From the NCBI GenBank assembly GCA_035772785.1, contig JAOCPU010000086.1:19407-83406 (forward strand): a stretch of 64,000 nt of DNA, written 5' to 3'. Positions 34,084 through 46,072 of this stretch are shown in pieces. Position 1 is the first letter of the stretch. The number at the start of each line of letters is the position of its first letter. Under the pieces are notes generated by a model. It had not been told where the DNA came from. It searched no databases and worked only from the letters and a program-made list of their open reading frames with translations. Source of the DNA: Phlebiopsis flavidoalba. Lineage: Eukaryota; Basidiomycota; Agaricomycetes; Polyporales; Phanerochaetaceae. The position numbers and the translations under genes are program-made.

Positions 34084-35235
34084 AGCTCGGTGATTGCTGC
34101 TTTGGATGGACATGGCGTGCACGTTTGGTATTTAGTGCACACTTTTAACAAGAGGAATTGCGCCTTCTTATCTGCAAAACCGAAATTGTTTAGGGTTTTC
34201 TGGTAGACAAGCCACACTCGACTTGTGCAGTAACCGGCGCTCCTGATGCTACAGCGAGAAGCGGACAGAATGAAGGTGCGTCCCGTAAAGCGCTTTCAGG
34301 TGTCATCGTGCTTGGAAATGTCCCCGAAGTGCTGTAACCCACACGATCGGAGACTTCAATTTTTATCGGGGTCTCTAGACCTCGCGAGAGCCAGCGGGAA
34401 AACGGTATCCAGCCCCGGTGATGTGTCTGCTTTTGTCGGACATTGCGCGCGAAAGTTTCGGACTTGGTGCGTAAAGCGGACGCTTAGTGTGATACTGGTC
34501 TTCTTTCTCTCTTCCTGTGCCAAAGTCAACATCATTAGGGGTTCACATAGAGACCAAGGCAAAACCGTTCAATGGTTGATTCGAGCACTGGGTTGACAGA
34601 CGCAGAAGCAGGACACGGAGTGGAGACGTTCATATATAGAGCCAGTTTTCACGGTCGTCATCGTGCGGTGAAGGCTGCAATATCAGTCGGACTTCAAAGT
34701 CTGTTCGGCACAGATCAGCGAGCAGCGAAAAACGTATATCAAACAGCTCGGTGATGATTGCTCGCTTCGTTCGAACATTGCGGGTCCGAATGTTTCGGTC
34801 TTGATCATAAAGAGAAACCCGCCCAGTAGTGGATTTTTCTTTTCACGAAAATCAAACTTATGCTTGAAGTGTATAGAAACAGACTCCGTTCGATCGTACG
34901 TCGCGGCCTTAACTCAGCGAAAGAAGCAGGAACAAGGTTGGGGTGGGGTCGTTTGTAGAGCGATTTTCGTCCTCAGATGTCGCATAGTGCTTGAGGTGAA
35001 CATCGCGCCTCGGTATGTGGCGCGGTTTTTGGATGATCGGCTTGACATGCTAAAATGAAGGCGTTCGTAGAGCGGAGGTACGTGCTCAAATGGTAAGATG
35101 AACTGAATGTGAAAGACGGCCATACAGTCGGCTTCATTCTATCACGGCGGATTGCGAGCAGCGGAAGAACGATGAGACCAGGCCGGTGGTTGCTAGCTTT
35201 GGTTTTCGAAACATGGCGTACAAGCTTTGGTTCCA
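34084..35235. repeat. degenerate tandem repeat, four units about 330-435 bp apart
   Basis: Four related segments start at 34084, 34411, 34745 and 35180. Each begins AG(C/G)(T/C)(C)CGGTGAT/GGTGGT, then a TGCT...GCTTT(G/C)G(A/T)T block, ACAT(T/G)GCG, and a GTTT(C/.)GG/CTTTGG end. Units two and three share more upstream sequence (CTTCAA..., CAGCG(G)GAAAACG). The units have diverged a lot. I see no shared protein. Confidence 0.5.
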
Positions 35236-36626
35236 CCGTCCACAAAGAGACCACCCTTGTGAGCCTTCTATCATATTTCGCGGAAATTAAGCTTCAGAAA
35301 TGTAAAAGCACATGCTTAAATATATCGTGATATGCCTGACAATTGCAATTTATACTCTAAATTGATATATTGACTATCGTGTGAACGGCTGTGGGTGTCG
35401 AACCATCGTCCGAGTTCATCGACTTCGGGCAACCTCGCATACTATGTAGTGTTGAGATGACTTACTAGTTTTGGAAATAGGAGTCATTCACATCAAGCCC
35501 TAACCCTACACGACGGCGCCATTCGGTTAGTCTTGTCGACCGTTCCAAGGGGGGGGGTCGACTCACGCTACGTATGACGGAATCTACTCGCGATTTGCTT
35601 TCTTATTCCTATCCGCTCACGACGCACGCTCTGTCTGATCACTTGCTTCGAAGTCTTTTCTCATCATTGCTTTTAATAGGGATCGAGGATGCTTACACCC
35701 AAATTCCTTCGCGAGTCACGGATCTCAGGTGATGCGACTCTTCGTGCTACCGTACGAACAAGGGTAACCGGAAACCTTAATAGATCCGTGAAATCCACGC
35801 CTCGAGTAGCGCCCCGGTCGGGACCCCCAATCACTCCGGAGTTCAAAAGTCGGGAGGAGAAAAGATTGCGGAGCGCAGCAAGGGGAGCAGGATGTGGTTA
35901 GGAATCATTCTGATCCATTAAAGCAAGAGTTTATAGGTGCGATGGAGGCTGTAGGTGTGGTTTTGCAAGACCAGCTCGCAGTCTGCGACGACAGCCATGA
36001 CAGGATCAGCACCGATTAGTTGCTTCAGGCACGGAGGGCGTTTACCTGCTGAAAACGACTTTCGTTTCACAGTGAAAGCATATACTGGACTCCTAAAATC
36101 AATCTAACATATGTGAAAAGCTTAGAATATATACTATACTTTGAAACACTTCATACCGTCTAGATACCGCTGACGAATAATAGCCCCCCGTGACCCCCCC
36201 CCAGAAAAGTGAAGTCGAAGGTCAGAAAAGTGCGGGCGCTAGACCCCGGAATAACCCGCCGACGGTTTGGTCGACGATTTGTCGCATAGTCAGAAATTAA
36301 GGTTTTCGGTTACCCTTACGCCGTACGATTAATATTTCATGTGCAGCCGGTAGTTAACCAAGTGGGGGGGGGGCCAGTGAAATCTTTCACAGTGCATTTC
36401 ATCAAAAATCACGTGCCTAAGACCTCACTCAAAACCGATCGTCGGCCCTGGAAGACAGCGCCGGCCAAGATGACGGACACCATACAATCATATTCGCTCC
36501 GCTGTAACTTTGGTCTTTTCTTCGTAGGTCATCTACACATATCTCGCCTTTCAGTATGAACTGATTCGGGGTTTGGCTCCTTTTGTGTTTATTGCTGGTG
36601 GTATGATTGCTTATCACTAGTTTGAG
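35236..36626. other. AT-richer intergenic stretch
   Basis: No supported gene. It has a GCCCTAACCCTAC word at 35496-35508 (a single telomere-like unit, not an array), a short direct repeat CAGAAAAGTG at about 36193 and 36223, and a run of ten G at 36364-36373. Confidence 0.35.
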
Positions 36627-36839
36627 TTCGAACACCAAGATGGTAGTGCCCCCGAGATGCCGTAAGTACCTCAAATCGACCACCAGCAGCTCTGTTCCAG
36701 ATTCTATGGCGTTTGTGTAACTATCAAAACTATAACTTTGCGTGCGAAAACGAGGAAATCTCAGTCCGCTTCCCACACACGGGCGTTTCGCCGCGCTTTT
36801 TGATCATCTATCAGGTACTGTCCGTCGACTATGTTTAGT

Positions 36840-39236
36840 CTTCCCTAGTACCTCTTTCTCACACGTCGCTGGAAAGACATCTTTCAGCGAGTATTATCAG
36901 GCTCAGCTGGACCAGGTGGATGATTACGTGGCTGCGTCATGCTCATCAAGATTTTAATCGAGAGAGTGGTGAGTCTCCTGTCAGACTCACACATGGGGGG
37001 CCTGGTACAATATGCAAAATTGAAGATACTCTTGGGATGTGACTTCGCATGGGATCGTGGTCAACGTCGTGTCAAAGTCAGTTAGCCTGGACTTTAGACT
37101 CCGCCACATACGTTTGCTCGGTGTGCGTTCGGACACACAGGCAAGGTAGTGCGATACGTGTTAAGACCAGCATAGCAGTAGCTCACAGGGAGGGTTTGTC
37201 GTGCTGGAAAGCTATCAGAGCGTCAAACAGGAAGAAGTTTTCCATGAGTGCACCGGATGCCAGTATAAAGCAATCGTGAAAGCGTTCTACGGAGTCCATA
37301 GATCTACTCACTCTTCGTATTACAACTGTATTCCCGCTCTGTACACTAGTGCATTTCGTCAAGCACCTCTAGTTAAACGATGGATGAGCCTACACACTTG
37401 TCAGCAGGAAGTGCAAGATACGTATGTATCAACTCTCACCGCGTTCTACGCGTCTACTATACTACACACTATTGACCCCTGCCAGGAGCTTCACCACTTA
37501 TGTGGCCATCATACTATGGCTGGTGACTGTCTCCTGCTACGCGTACTTTTATGACCCACAACTGGGCCAAGTCTTACTTACAATCGTAGCTTTGGCAACA
37601 TATGAGTATGATAATCACATAAGATCACACTCGCGCCCCGAAATTGAGATCATTGTGTTTAGACGGCCTTGGAGCATTACTTCCGTCTTGTTTCTATGCA
37701 TAAGAATGGACTAATCTGCTTGCCGATGCAATATTGACGAGAAGTTACGCTAACGGGGCTCTCCCCAGCGGTAAGCTCTTGCGGCGATTTAGTGCACATC
37801 GGTATACTGCTCGTATAATTGAACTAACAAGTCCGTCTTCGAGGGGTCTGTTCAACTGTTTATTACTCCCTATTCATCTTGTTAAATTACTTTTTAGATG
37901 CCGCGGGATATTGCAGTATACAGGGTATACCAAATCATTAGTTACCTAATGTTCCTTGAGATCGCAGGTCTGTCTTTCTTCCAAACATGCGACTCACTCG
38001 ACTATGGTCTAACTAACATGACGTTCTAGTCATGTCTGCACTAAGAGTTTATGCCGTCAGCAACAGACAAAAAGCTGGTCTTCATTTGTCGTTTTCGGAC
38101 TGGGCACAGTTCAGTTCCTCCACACTCCGTTCATCACAAATCTCGTAAGTGGTGCATTTATTTTCGACACGTTTTCCAATCGCATCGACACACTGACGAT
38201 ACCGATGCGCATTTTTCAAGTATGGAAACCTCAAGGAATCAGACATTTGGCTGGGATTTCCCGAAAACCAAACCCCCCCCCCCCCTGTGGGAACGACAAC
38301 CCTAAAGCGACTCTGAGAATACGATGTGAGTAGCCTTTGATGCTTTTAGCCATGAAACATGAATTTATGAGCACCGTACGTCTTTGAAAGACGTGCGTTT
38401 TGCAGGAATCAATCGGATTCTCCACTCTCATGACTTTCGTTTTTCGCACCAGTTCTCTATGTGACTAGGCTATGCCTCATCATCCGGGGATTTGCTTGTT
38501 CTAGCAGGTCACATGGAAGAGAACATTCCACGAATGGCGGGAGGCAAGCAGATTGAATATTCATTTCTCGCTGTCACGATGTGCCTTTTACGGGGGACGG
38601 TACGTCTACAGCCGGTTAAAAAACTACATCTAAGCCTCCTAACAAATTCAATGGCGCAGGGACTTGGTACTTCGGGTATGTCACTTGAATTGCAAGAGCT
38701 ATACGGCCCGTGACGTTCATGTGCACTAGGGCTCTCCTTCTCTTCGAATGTTCTGCTGATTTCGCTCACCCGCGCGGAAACTCTCTGGATGTATGTCTTC
38801 ATGGCCCTGGATTCGTATAGAGTTACAACGCTTCTTAGTTGCAAGGGGAAACATTGAGTGCTGCATTCGCCGCAACGATGGCCCGGGTATGCTTACTGCT
38901 CCATGCCTTGCTTACTTGGGTGCTGACTACTGTACGCACTGGCACAGCCCTCAATCATCCTCAATCGCTTTCCCGCCGTCATAAACCTCCGCTCAGCGTC
39001 TGACGGTGCTAGCCAAATTGGATCAAGCTTTCATCCGTCTCGGACTCCCGGATCTTGCATTCCACGCATCTACTAGCGGTGGATTGCATAGGCAATATTG
39101 GAGCGTTCCTCTCACTGTGGAAGACGATGAGGAGATCTCAGCAGTTGATGGCGTCAATAATAGTCAAGGTACGCTCTCGCTGTGGTACCGCAGTCTCTTT
39201 TGTTTTGACCGCAGATTAGGAACACATTCTCAATAA
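36840..39236 (+). CDS. DUF6533-type multi-helix membrane protein, copy A (degenerate)
   Basis: Fungal DUF6533 proteins are seven-helix membrane proteins of unknown function, common as expanded families in Agaricomycetes. Here VALATYEY (about 37587), then EIEIIVFRRPWSITSVLFLC (37640-37695) matches the domain's YEY-L-T-F...E-x-x-x-x-W-x-RPWS-x-x-x-x-LFL-x-R core. Later segments SALRVYAVSNRQKAGLHL (38037-38090), SFLAVTMCLLRGTV (38560-38600, the LLRDGT-like helix), LGTSGMSLEL, and VPLTVEDDEEIS (39107-39142) follow the usual order. Start not resolved: a candidate first exon lies near 36850-36960. Several frame breaks are needed, more than in the nearby transporter, so this copy may be a pseudogene. 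Confidence 0.55.
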
Positions 39237-40801
39237 AGCCCTGTGACAGCGTGCCCGTTATCAAGAGCCTGTTCAAACTTGAGTATTATCTGCGACGATC
39301 GTGATGGTTTTTTTTTCCCAATTTGGAAGACATTTTACATATCGTGTAGGTAGCATGAAATACTGACGAGACTACTGCTTTTTCGGGTGTCTATTAGCTA
39401 TTGGCTTATTATGCTCATGAAGTGTGCTTAGAGCGGGTTCAGTCGGCGCCGTACTTGGGATGATCAGATGAGCTAATGTAAACCCTGTCATTGAAGAACC
39501 CACCACTGCTGCTAACAAAACTACACCCACCGCATAACCAGCAAACGGTGCAACTCATCGAGTTTTCCAACAAAATCCCTTCTCTTACCTCGATTATCGC
39601 TTGTCTTTTAGAAATGCTTGCGCATATCGAAAGAGCAAGTGTACCTCGATAAGTACTATCAGGCTATATAACCCATACTAGTGAGTTAATTTTGGCCAGC
39701 GCTGATGCCACTTCTCAATATAGCGGTGAGCCCAAGTTACCCTCAAATAGAGCACGGCTCCCGGATCTGCTGGCTAGCATGCAAGGCTGTCTAGCCCTTC
39801 AAGGCGACTCGCGTTTTGCTAGGCAGATACTGTACTGCTACAGGGGCCAAGACGACGGATACCGTGATCCTTTCTAGGCGCGTTGCGCTTGATCTTTCTT
39901 CCATACGATATCACTAGATAAATTCGCCATTCAGGTAGACACACGCGAGCTCTACCCTTTTCGGGGCTGCGCGTGCTAGTCGAGGCATAGCTTCTCAAAG
40001 GTTGTCGTTCGAAATCAAGATGGTCGCACCGCACCATAAGATAGCTCATCACGACTGCACCAGAACTTCTGATTCAAATCAAAAGCGGTATGACAGCTCT
40101 ATCTTAATTATAACTCTCAGCGTGAAAATGAGCACCCCAAATATCCTTTCTCGGGTTCAGATATCCTGGGATAGGGCATCTCTTATGTACACAGAGAATG
40201 TTTAGTGTTTGTAGATCCACTCCTCCTTCTGCTCCTACCCGTTTCATACGCCGCTGTCACGTATATAGGTTCTATTGGACACGGTCGTGGCAGCTGTTGG
40301 ACAGCCCACATCGCACACCCCGTGATGCTTGCATCTCAGGCCAGTAAGTAAACCGACTGCCTCTGGTGGCCAGAAGCGTGGCAACGCCATTATCGGAGCT
40401 TGTGTGCGTTTGAAAAGTTAAGGCTATGGAACGCTAGACTCGTAAGGTTAGTGTCTCTACACTTGATTCCACTGCCGCTCGGTGGCTAATGGGTTTATTG
40501 TGGTCTCGAGATACGTTTGTTTGCATGCCCACAGGGTAGGATACAGCTAAGCGCAACTCGCAAGAAGTGGGTCCGCAGACCGGTAGCTATTCGATAGAGG
40601 AGCATCGTGGAGCGAATGCTAGCAGAACCATGGTTATCTGACGGCGATAGAGTTTGCAACTGCGACTGACATAAATAGTTACTTATAGATAGACTGCTGT
40701 AGAGCTGCTCGTAGGAAGTCACAGAACCTACCGTCCCTACTTTCCCCCCAATCCTTTCTTATCGCACAACACTTTCCATATTGCACTCGCCGCTTCAGAG
40801 T
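39237..40801. other. junction between the two duplicated units
   Basis: Sequence between the end of copy A and the start of copy B. From 40008 it aligns in outline with the region from 36627, upstream of copy A. No separate gene is supported. A minus-strand frame at 40495-40722 has no features. Confidence 0.35.
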
Positions 40802-42650
40802 ATGGAAGATCCAGCGATTGTGCAGGAGCTGAAGGACTTGTATGTGAATTACACACATTTATCTCTACCCCGCCTATATTTACCTTGATTATACTCAGCA
40901 TCTTCGGTACAACTACTTTTTACTCTGGGTTTGGCGCGGGTGAGTACTGTACATTGTAGCATCAAACTACTCTTACACATCAAGCTAGTCGTGGCCATAT
41001 ATGAGTATATGATAACGCCTCACGTTTGAAATTGAGGTCATTTTTTTCAAAGCGACCCTGGAGCATAACCTCTGTTTTGTTTCCTTTGTACCCGATGGAC
41101 AATGCTTGCCAATGCAATTGTGTCGGTTGCCCCCGAGCTCGTCCTTTCGGTAAGCTCAGGTACAGCATCAACCACTGCTGCCCTTACTCATACGACGCAT
41201 TTAGGGGTTGGTTTATTTATCCATTCACACCTCATTTTTTACAATATCGCTTTCAGATGCACAGCTCTCATGGTAGCGAGCGACATTAGCAACCTCGCCG
41301 GCATGTTGAAGTTGCAGGTTCAGCATGACTTTGATATCTTTCCCTAAGCGCTGTCTCGCATGACGATTTCCATTAGCCACGACTGCACTGAGAGTATATG
41401 CAATTTCTAATAAAACCCAGGGTTTCTATCATCAGTTGTTCTTGCACTTGGGATGGTACCAATTTGTTACGAACCTGTAAGTAGTGAAACTACTATTTCC
41501 CACTTGATCATCATCATGACATGAGCGCTAATGATATCGACATCGTTTTCCGCCAGTATCTGTTCCTCAAAGAGCCTATCATATATGTTGGATTCCATTA
41601 AACACTTGTACCTCACTACCTCCAGATATTCGAGTGTACACATGTGAGTGTATTTCAAAATTTGGAATTAGCAAGAATGATTATAACAAGACGCGCTGTA
41701 TTTTTCCAGCGGTAGGATGAGCCAGATGCAATCGGTTCACGTTTGACTTATTTTTGCTATCTTTTGAGCTCGATATTTAGCCAGGGGATGCGCTATACTT
41801 GGAGACATACTAGTCCTAGCGGTTACATCGGAAAGCAACGTTTAAGAAATGAATGGCGAGAAGCAAGGACAAATTGAAGATCAATTCACGCATTACTACA
41901 TGCTTACTACGAGATGGTATGGTTCCTAATGCGATCTTGTTATATATAATTACGACGTAACTCAAGATAGCCCAGGTACTTGGTACTTCGGGTGCGCTAC
42001 TAGCATTATGATGTTTAGAAGACTTGAATTCACCCAAGGGATGTGCGCAAGGGCTTTTCTTCTCGCAAATATACTACAGCTAGCACTGCCCACAGACACC
42101 CTTGTGGTACCGCTATGATGTCCCTATATCCCGGAAGGATTTCATAAGATAACATTTTTGCACCATAGGGAGGAGAATTCGATGTTGCCTTTGTTTCAAC
42201 AATGGTATGTACGCTATTGCTTGACTCACAGATAAGTAAACGCGCATATTGATACTGTACCCCCAGCCTTCGATCTTGCTGAATCGGTTCATTACAAACC
42301 TTCGCTCAGCATCTAGCGATGATGGATCAAGCTTTCATCCGTCCCAGATCTCGGTCCCCCATGTTCCAAGGGTCTGGTCAGCGGAAGGCTCAATCTAGGA
42401 AATATCGGAGCTCCCCTTATTGTAGAAGCAGACGAGGATATTTTGACGGCTGGCGCCGGTGATGATCACGCTCTTCAAGTATGCAAGGTTTCTTCCGGCA
42501 AAGAGCAAGGGTTTCTCTAAACGATGTGTCATTAGGTTCTTCAGGTTGGTGTATCTGAAAGGCCGTCTCATGCCGCTGTTTGAGAGTCGGGGGCCACTAA
42601 TGAGTGATTCTTCTATTTTGGCTTCAGCGATTTCCTGTACAGGTGTTTAG
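40802..42650 (+). CDS. DUF6533-type multi-helix membrane protein, copy B (degenerate)
   Basis: Start at ATG 40802 (MEDPAIVQELKD), which fits the short N-terminus of this family; an intron at 40840-40898 (GTATGT...CTCAG) leads to a YNYFLLWVW-like helix, and after a second intron (GTGAGT...GCTAG, ending about 40987) comes VAIYEYMIT, EIEVIFFKRPWSITSVLF (41028-41085) and CQCNCV. Later parts, FITNLRSA and SFHPSQIS near 42290-42345 and EDILTAG, parallel copy A. Frame breaks include an extra A in the YNYF helix. The function of DUF6533 proteins is not known; a receptor-like seven-helix topology is what the family suggests. The last open frame ends at 42650. Confidence 0.55.
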
Positions 42651-43221
42651 TACTCTAGGCACCGTCTGCACGGTCGCAACGGTCGCACGATATACGAGTG
42701 TAATATAGATAACATCATGTACGAGGGTGGGCGAGGGTCTAAAATGCACAACCAGACGAAGCAATACCTAACTTGTAGGGGCCATGGGCTGACATCAAGT
42801 CCTTAGAGCAAAGTCGTCGCTCGATTGTCAGGGGGGGCAGCTTCAAGTTTTATCTGCCAGATAGGTACACCATGCTCACGTGTCGACTTCTATACTTTGA
42901 TCTCTTTCATCAATCATCATTCATATGTGTACATTGATTTACCTTGTGAATTCGTATACAGCTCGTTACATTTTTACATTACGGCTGGGACGAGTGAGAG
43001 CCCGTGGACAGCGCTTTTCAAACGTCGTGATGGTTCGTGCCTTACAGGTAGTATCTGAAGCGCGGGTGTCTGAAACAAGTTTCCGTCAGTTGGATATTCT
43101 ATCGCAAAGATCCTGGAGAATAGATGTTACTCACCGGTCTCCCAGGCTCCCCTAAATCATCGCCCAGCATCCCTTTCCGCTTGTCAGTCAAGCCAATGCT
43201 TCACCCCTTCGATGCCTTCTG
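42651..43221. other. intergenic, no supported gene
   Basis: Lies between the duplicated block and the 3' end of the permease gene. Overlapping plus-strand open frames at 42825-43155 show no conserved features. Confidence 0.35.
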
Positions 43222-45116
43222 CTACGGTCCCGTAGGTTGATTGTCTCTCGGCCGGTAGCTCCACCAGATAATGGCGCCGGAGATTAGGGCGACGCCATAG
43301 AATAGAACGCCAAGTTGATTTGCATGCCCCTGGATGTACCCGCGTCGTGCCACACTCGCGCGCGGATTAGGTTTGGCCCGCAATGGGCGCCACACGATGT
43401 TACCCAGTGGAAAAGATGAATCCAAGGAGCAGCGGCGCGCTTGTTCGAAGCCAGCTACGTTTGACGATAGCCATGCCCACATGGTTGAGATTGGAACAAA
43501 CCTAGGAAAGTATCGTGAGTATATCAAGTCTATACGGGATGAGAAGAAGACGTACATGAACATGACGAAGAAGAACATGATGTATCTCACGATGAGGTTC
43601 TCGACCGTGATGAGGCACGATGAGAGCGACCAATCGCCACTACAATTCCCACGCAGTAGTGGACGAACCGTAAGTCCCCCAGCGGTCCTGGGTCCAGGAT
43701 CCCAGAAATGAGAACCACGAAGAATCCGAGGAAAGTACGGCCAGACTGCCATCTAATTGTCGCGCTGGTGCCCTTGTAACCGAGGCCGGTGACGACAGTC
43801 GGCAGGCTGAGGGATTGGATGCTGTATACCGGGATGTACGTCGAGAAATACATTACGCTCCAGACGTACGTGGCGCAGTCGGTAAACGCGGAGAGAAACC
43901 AAATGCTTCTTTGAGAACTCTTCGCGAGCCTTCAGCGCTCGGTCTGCCCTGGTTCCGTGAGATGATGATCTGCTGTTCGCGCTCGCTGAGCCCCACGAGG
44001 ACTTAAGCGCGCGATTCCGCGAGGAAGATGAGAGCCAGGAGACCAGAGATCCAATTGTATGATGACGCCAGTTCAACAATATAATCCACCTGTGACATCA
44101 GCATAAGCGTCTGCCGTGAGCAGTCGTACACTTCTGTCACCGACCTCCAACCCGCGATTCCATGGGTACGCCATCTAGTGCGTGGATCGCGGTAGCGAGC
44201 AGACCACCTATTGCCAATTGCGTCAGCGGTGAGAAAGCCCAGATGCAGTCACCACTTACCAAAACGCGCCGGTCAGCTAAGGATCAATCAGCACGAGGAA
44301 AGTGATTGGCATCAACTACTATACTCACGGATACAGTATGAATACAGAATAGCGTAGCCGACGGGCCCTGCCTAGTACGAGGATACCACAGTCCCACTAA
44401 GTTGTCACCGAATCATCAGGCCATCCTCGAACTGTGGGCTTGAGTAGGAAACTTACTCCAAAACACGATACCCGGGCAGGAAACCAGCTTCCGCCAGTCC
44501 AAGGAAGTATAAAACCGAGCCGCGATGAGCCCAGATGATGACTTCACCAGGACGTGAGACAGCAAGTCATGCCCCACAAAAACCTTTGAGAACTCCCTTT
44601 AGCAGATGAACGATGCAACGTTGACACTCAACTCACGGTCATGATTGGGATATACCATCGCGGACTCGTGCGCCTGATAATGATATTCGATGGGGTCTCG
44701 AAAATGACATATCCTACGAAGAATATGGACAGCGCTAGGTTGTACTGGTTCGGTGTGAGCTTGAGCGCTTGCTGAGAGACCAAGTACTTTTGCGTTTCCA
44801 ATGTTTGGCCCTAGAACACAGCCGTTAGGAAAAAAGAGATGCACATCCCAACATACGCACCTATCGATATAGGAGGTGAGGTACAATAGCGTAGCCACCG
44901 TTGAGGATGTGTAGGTCGACCTTCCTCAAAACCATGCCCTTTTGATTTCGTCCTCCGAGAACTGGTCTAGCGGGTTGTCTCCTGCCGAGGAGCTAACCTC
45001 GGAGTCGTATTTCGCAATAGACGCGCGATCGTCCAGCGCAGACACGCTCTTCTCGGTTGCGGGTCGAGTTGCGAGTCTGAGGCTCTTCCGGAGAATTCTT
45101 GAATGGCGGAAGCCAT
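43222..45116 (-). CDS. MFS permease, Dal5/allantoate-type anion:cation symporter family (frame broken)
   Basis: A 12-helix plasma-membrane carrier of the family that includes Dal5, Tna1 and related vitamin and organic-anion permeases. Minus-strand segments in order: start MASAIQEFSG (45116), VATLLYLTSYIDR then NIGNAKVLGL (44900-44790, the family's helix-1 DRxNIGNAK signature), LKLTPNQYNLALSIFFVGYV and IFETPSNIII (44770-44665), FLGLAEAGFLPG (44510-44470), YIVELASSYNWISGLLALIF (44085-44020), YIPVYSIQSLSLPTVVTGLG (43840-43780), GFFVVLISGILD, FVPISTMWAWLSSNVAG (43510-43455), and a last helix LGVLFYGVALISGAIIWWSY before the stop at 43222. Introns have consensus ends (GTGCGT after DR; GTAAGT after PGIVFW). 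Substrate unknown. An extra G in PGIVFW and other indels break the frame. Confidence 0.85.
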
Positions 45117-46072
45117 AGTGAGCTGGAACTGGACCTTAGGGCGAGGACGAAGGGCAAGAAAGGCGCGACAGTTGAAGCCGACGCCTTATACACCATCAAT
45201 TGATAGTTTTCAGGTACAAGGTCCGGCAGAGTTGACCCCAAGCAGCTTTATCGGCCACAATGCAAATGTACACGTCCGATGGGCGGAAGATGGATCTAGG
45301 CGGGAATGATATTGCGTGATCAAACCGCGGTTGACGGGCTCATGAAGCGACGTTAACGTGTCTTGATTCGCGGTATCCCGCACATGTTTTGATCACGCAA
45401 ACAGTCGCAATGATGGCCTAAGCTTTAAACGACACCCGCCACAGGTCAATGACATTCCCCAATAGGCAGCTCACATACCAGTTATAGATCGCAGAATACG
45501 ATGAACACTCTCAAGCGTCCAGAGAAATTAAATTGGCCAGAGGTGCTTGTACGGTCACCGTCGTCGTTAACGAGCATTCCGGCGTATCGGAAGTTCGAGC
45601 GGAGTTGATGTAAAACGACTTCTTTACTGATAGCGTGAGCGCAAAGTAAGGCTGAATTTCAGATATTTCTTGAGCTTGTGAAAGCAACCTTGGATGACAG
45701 ATGTTAGGTAGGATGGTCGCGGGAAGAAAGAAGGTCGGTATTGCCGCTTTGGACTGCTGTCTTGTCGAGTAATGGCATCGTGGCGCGGTGATACCCGAAT
45801 GCTCCGGCCAGCCCCGAGGCCCAATTTCGTGATGCAATCATCCACTTCACTTGAGGCCTGACTTTCATCCAATCCACGTCTTCAAGTGAACCAAATGACA
45901 AGATTTGCCCGCTCTTTGACGTTAACGTATCATTCAGTTAGTATACTGAATTATTAGAAACACGTGTTCATCGAGCTTGTTTAAGATCTCTCAGTTGTCA
46001 AACGTAGGCCCAGGCATGTTTCGACGGGGTTGATGGACCGACTGAAGTTTCTGCGCACAGATTACCTGGGGA
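45117..46072. other. no firm gene; possible minus-strand coding at 45500-45900
   Basis: Minus-strand open segments 45901-45704 (VDWMKVRPQVKWMIASRNWA) and 45837-45511 (QPYFALTLSVKKSFYINSAR, then TTTVTVQAPLANLI) could belong to a small unknown gene, with a frame change between them. I see no domain or start that would justify calling it. Confidence 0.25.

Larger units (their letters stand above)
36627..42660 (+). repeat. tandem segmental duplication, offset 3.3-3.4 kb
   Basis: Four collinear anchor pairs tie the left and right halves: TTCGAACACCAAGATGGT (36627) with TTCGAAATCAAGATGGT (40008); GAAATTGAGATCATT plus CGGCCTTGGAGCATTAC (37640) with GAAATTGAGGTCATT plus CGACCCTGGAGCATAAC (41028); ACTTGGTACTTCGGGT (38662 and 41978, identical); GGATCAAGCTTTCATCCGTC (39020 and 42324, identical). 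The offsets are 3381, 3388, 3316 and 3304 bp, so the two units are in the same order and orientation with small indels. Each unit contains one DUF6533-like gene. Confidence 0.8.

Noticed and set aside
33388..34084. Opposed long open frames (211 codons minus, 158 codons plus)
   Set aside because: They overlap, are Arg/Pro/Ser-rich in GC-rich DNA, and neither has a recognisable domain.
35496..35508. CCCTAACCCTA telomere-like word (others near 5208, 17408, 47358)
   Set aside because: Only one or two units, no array; chance occurrences.
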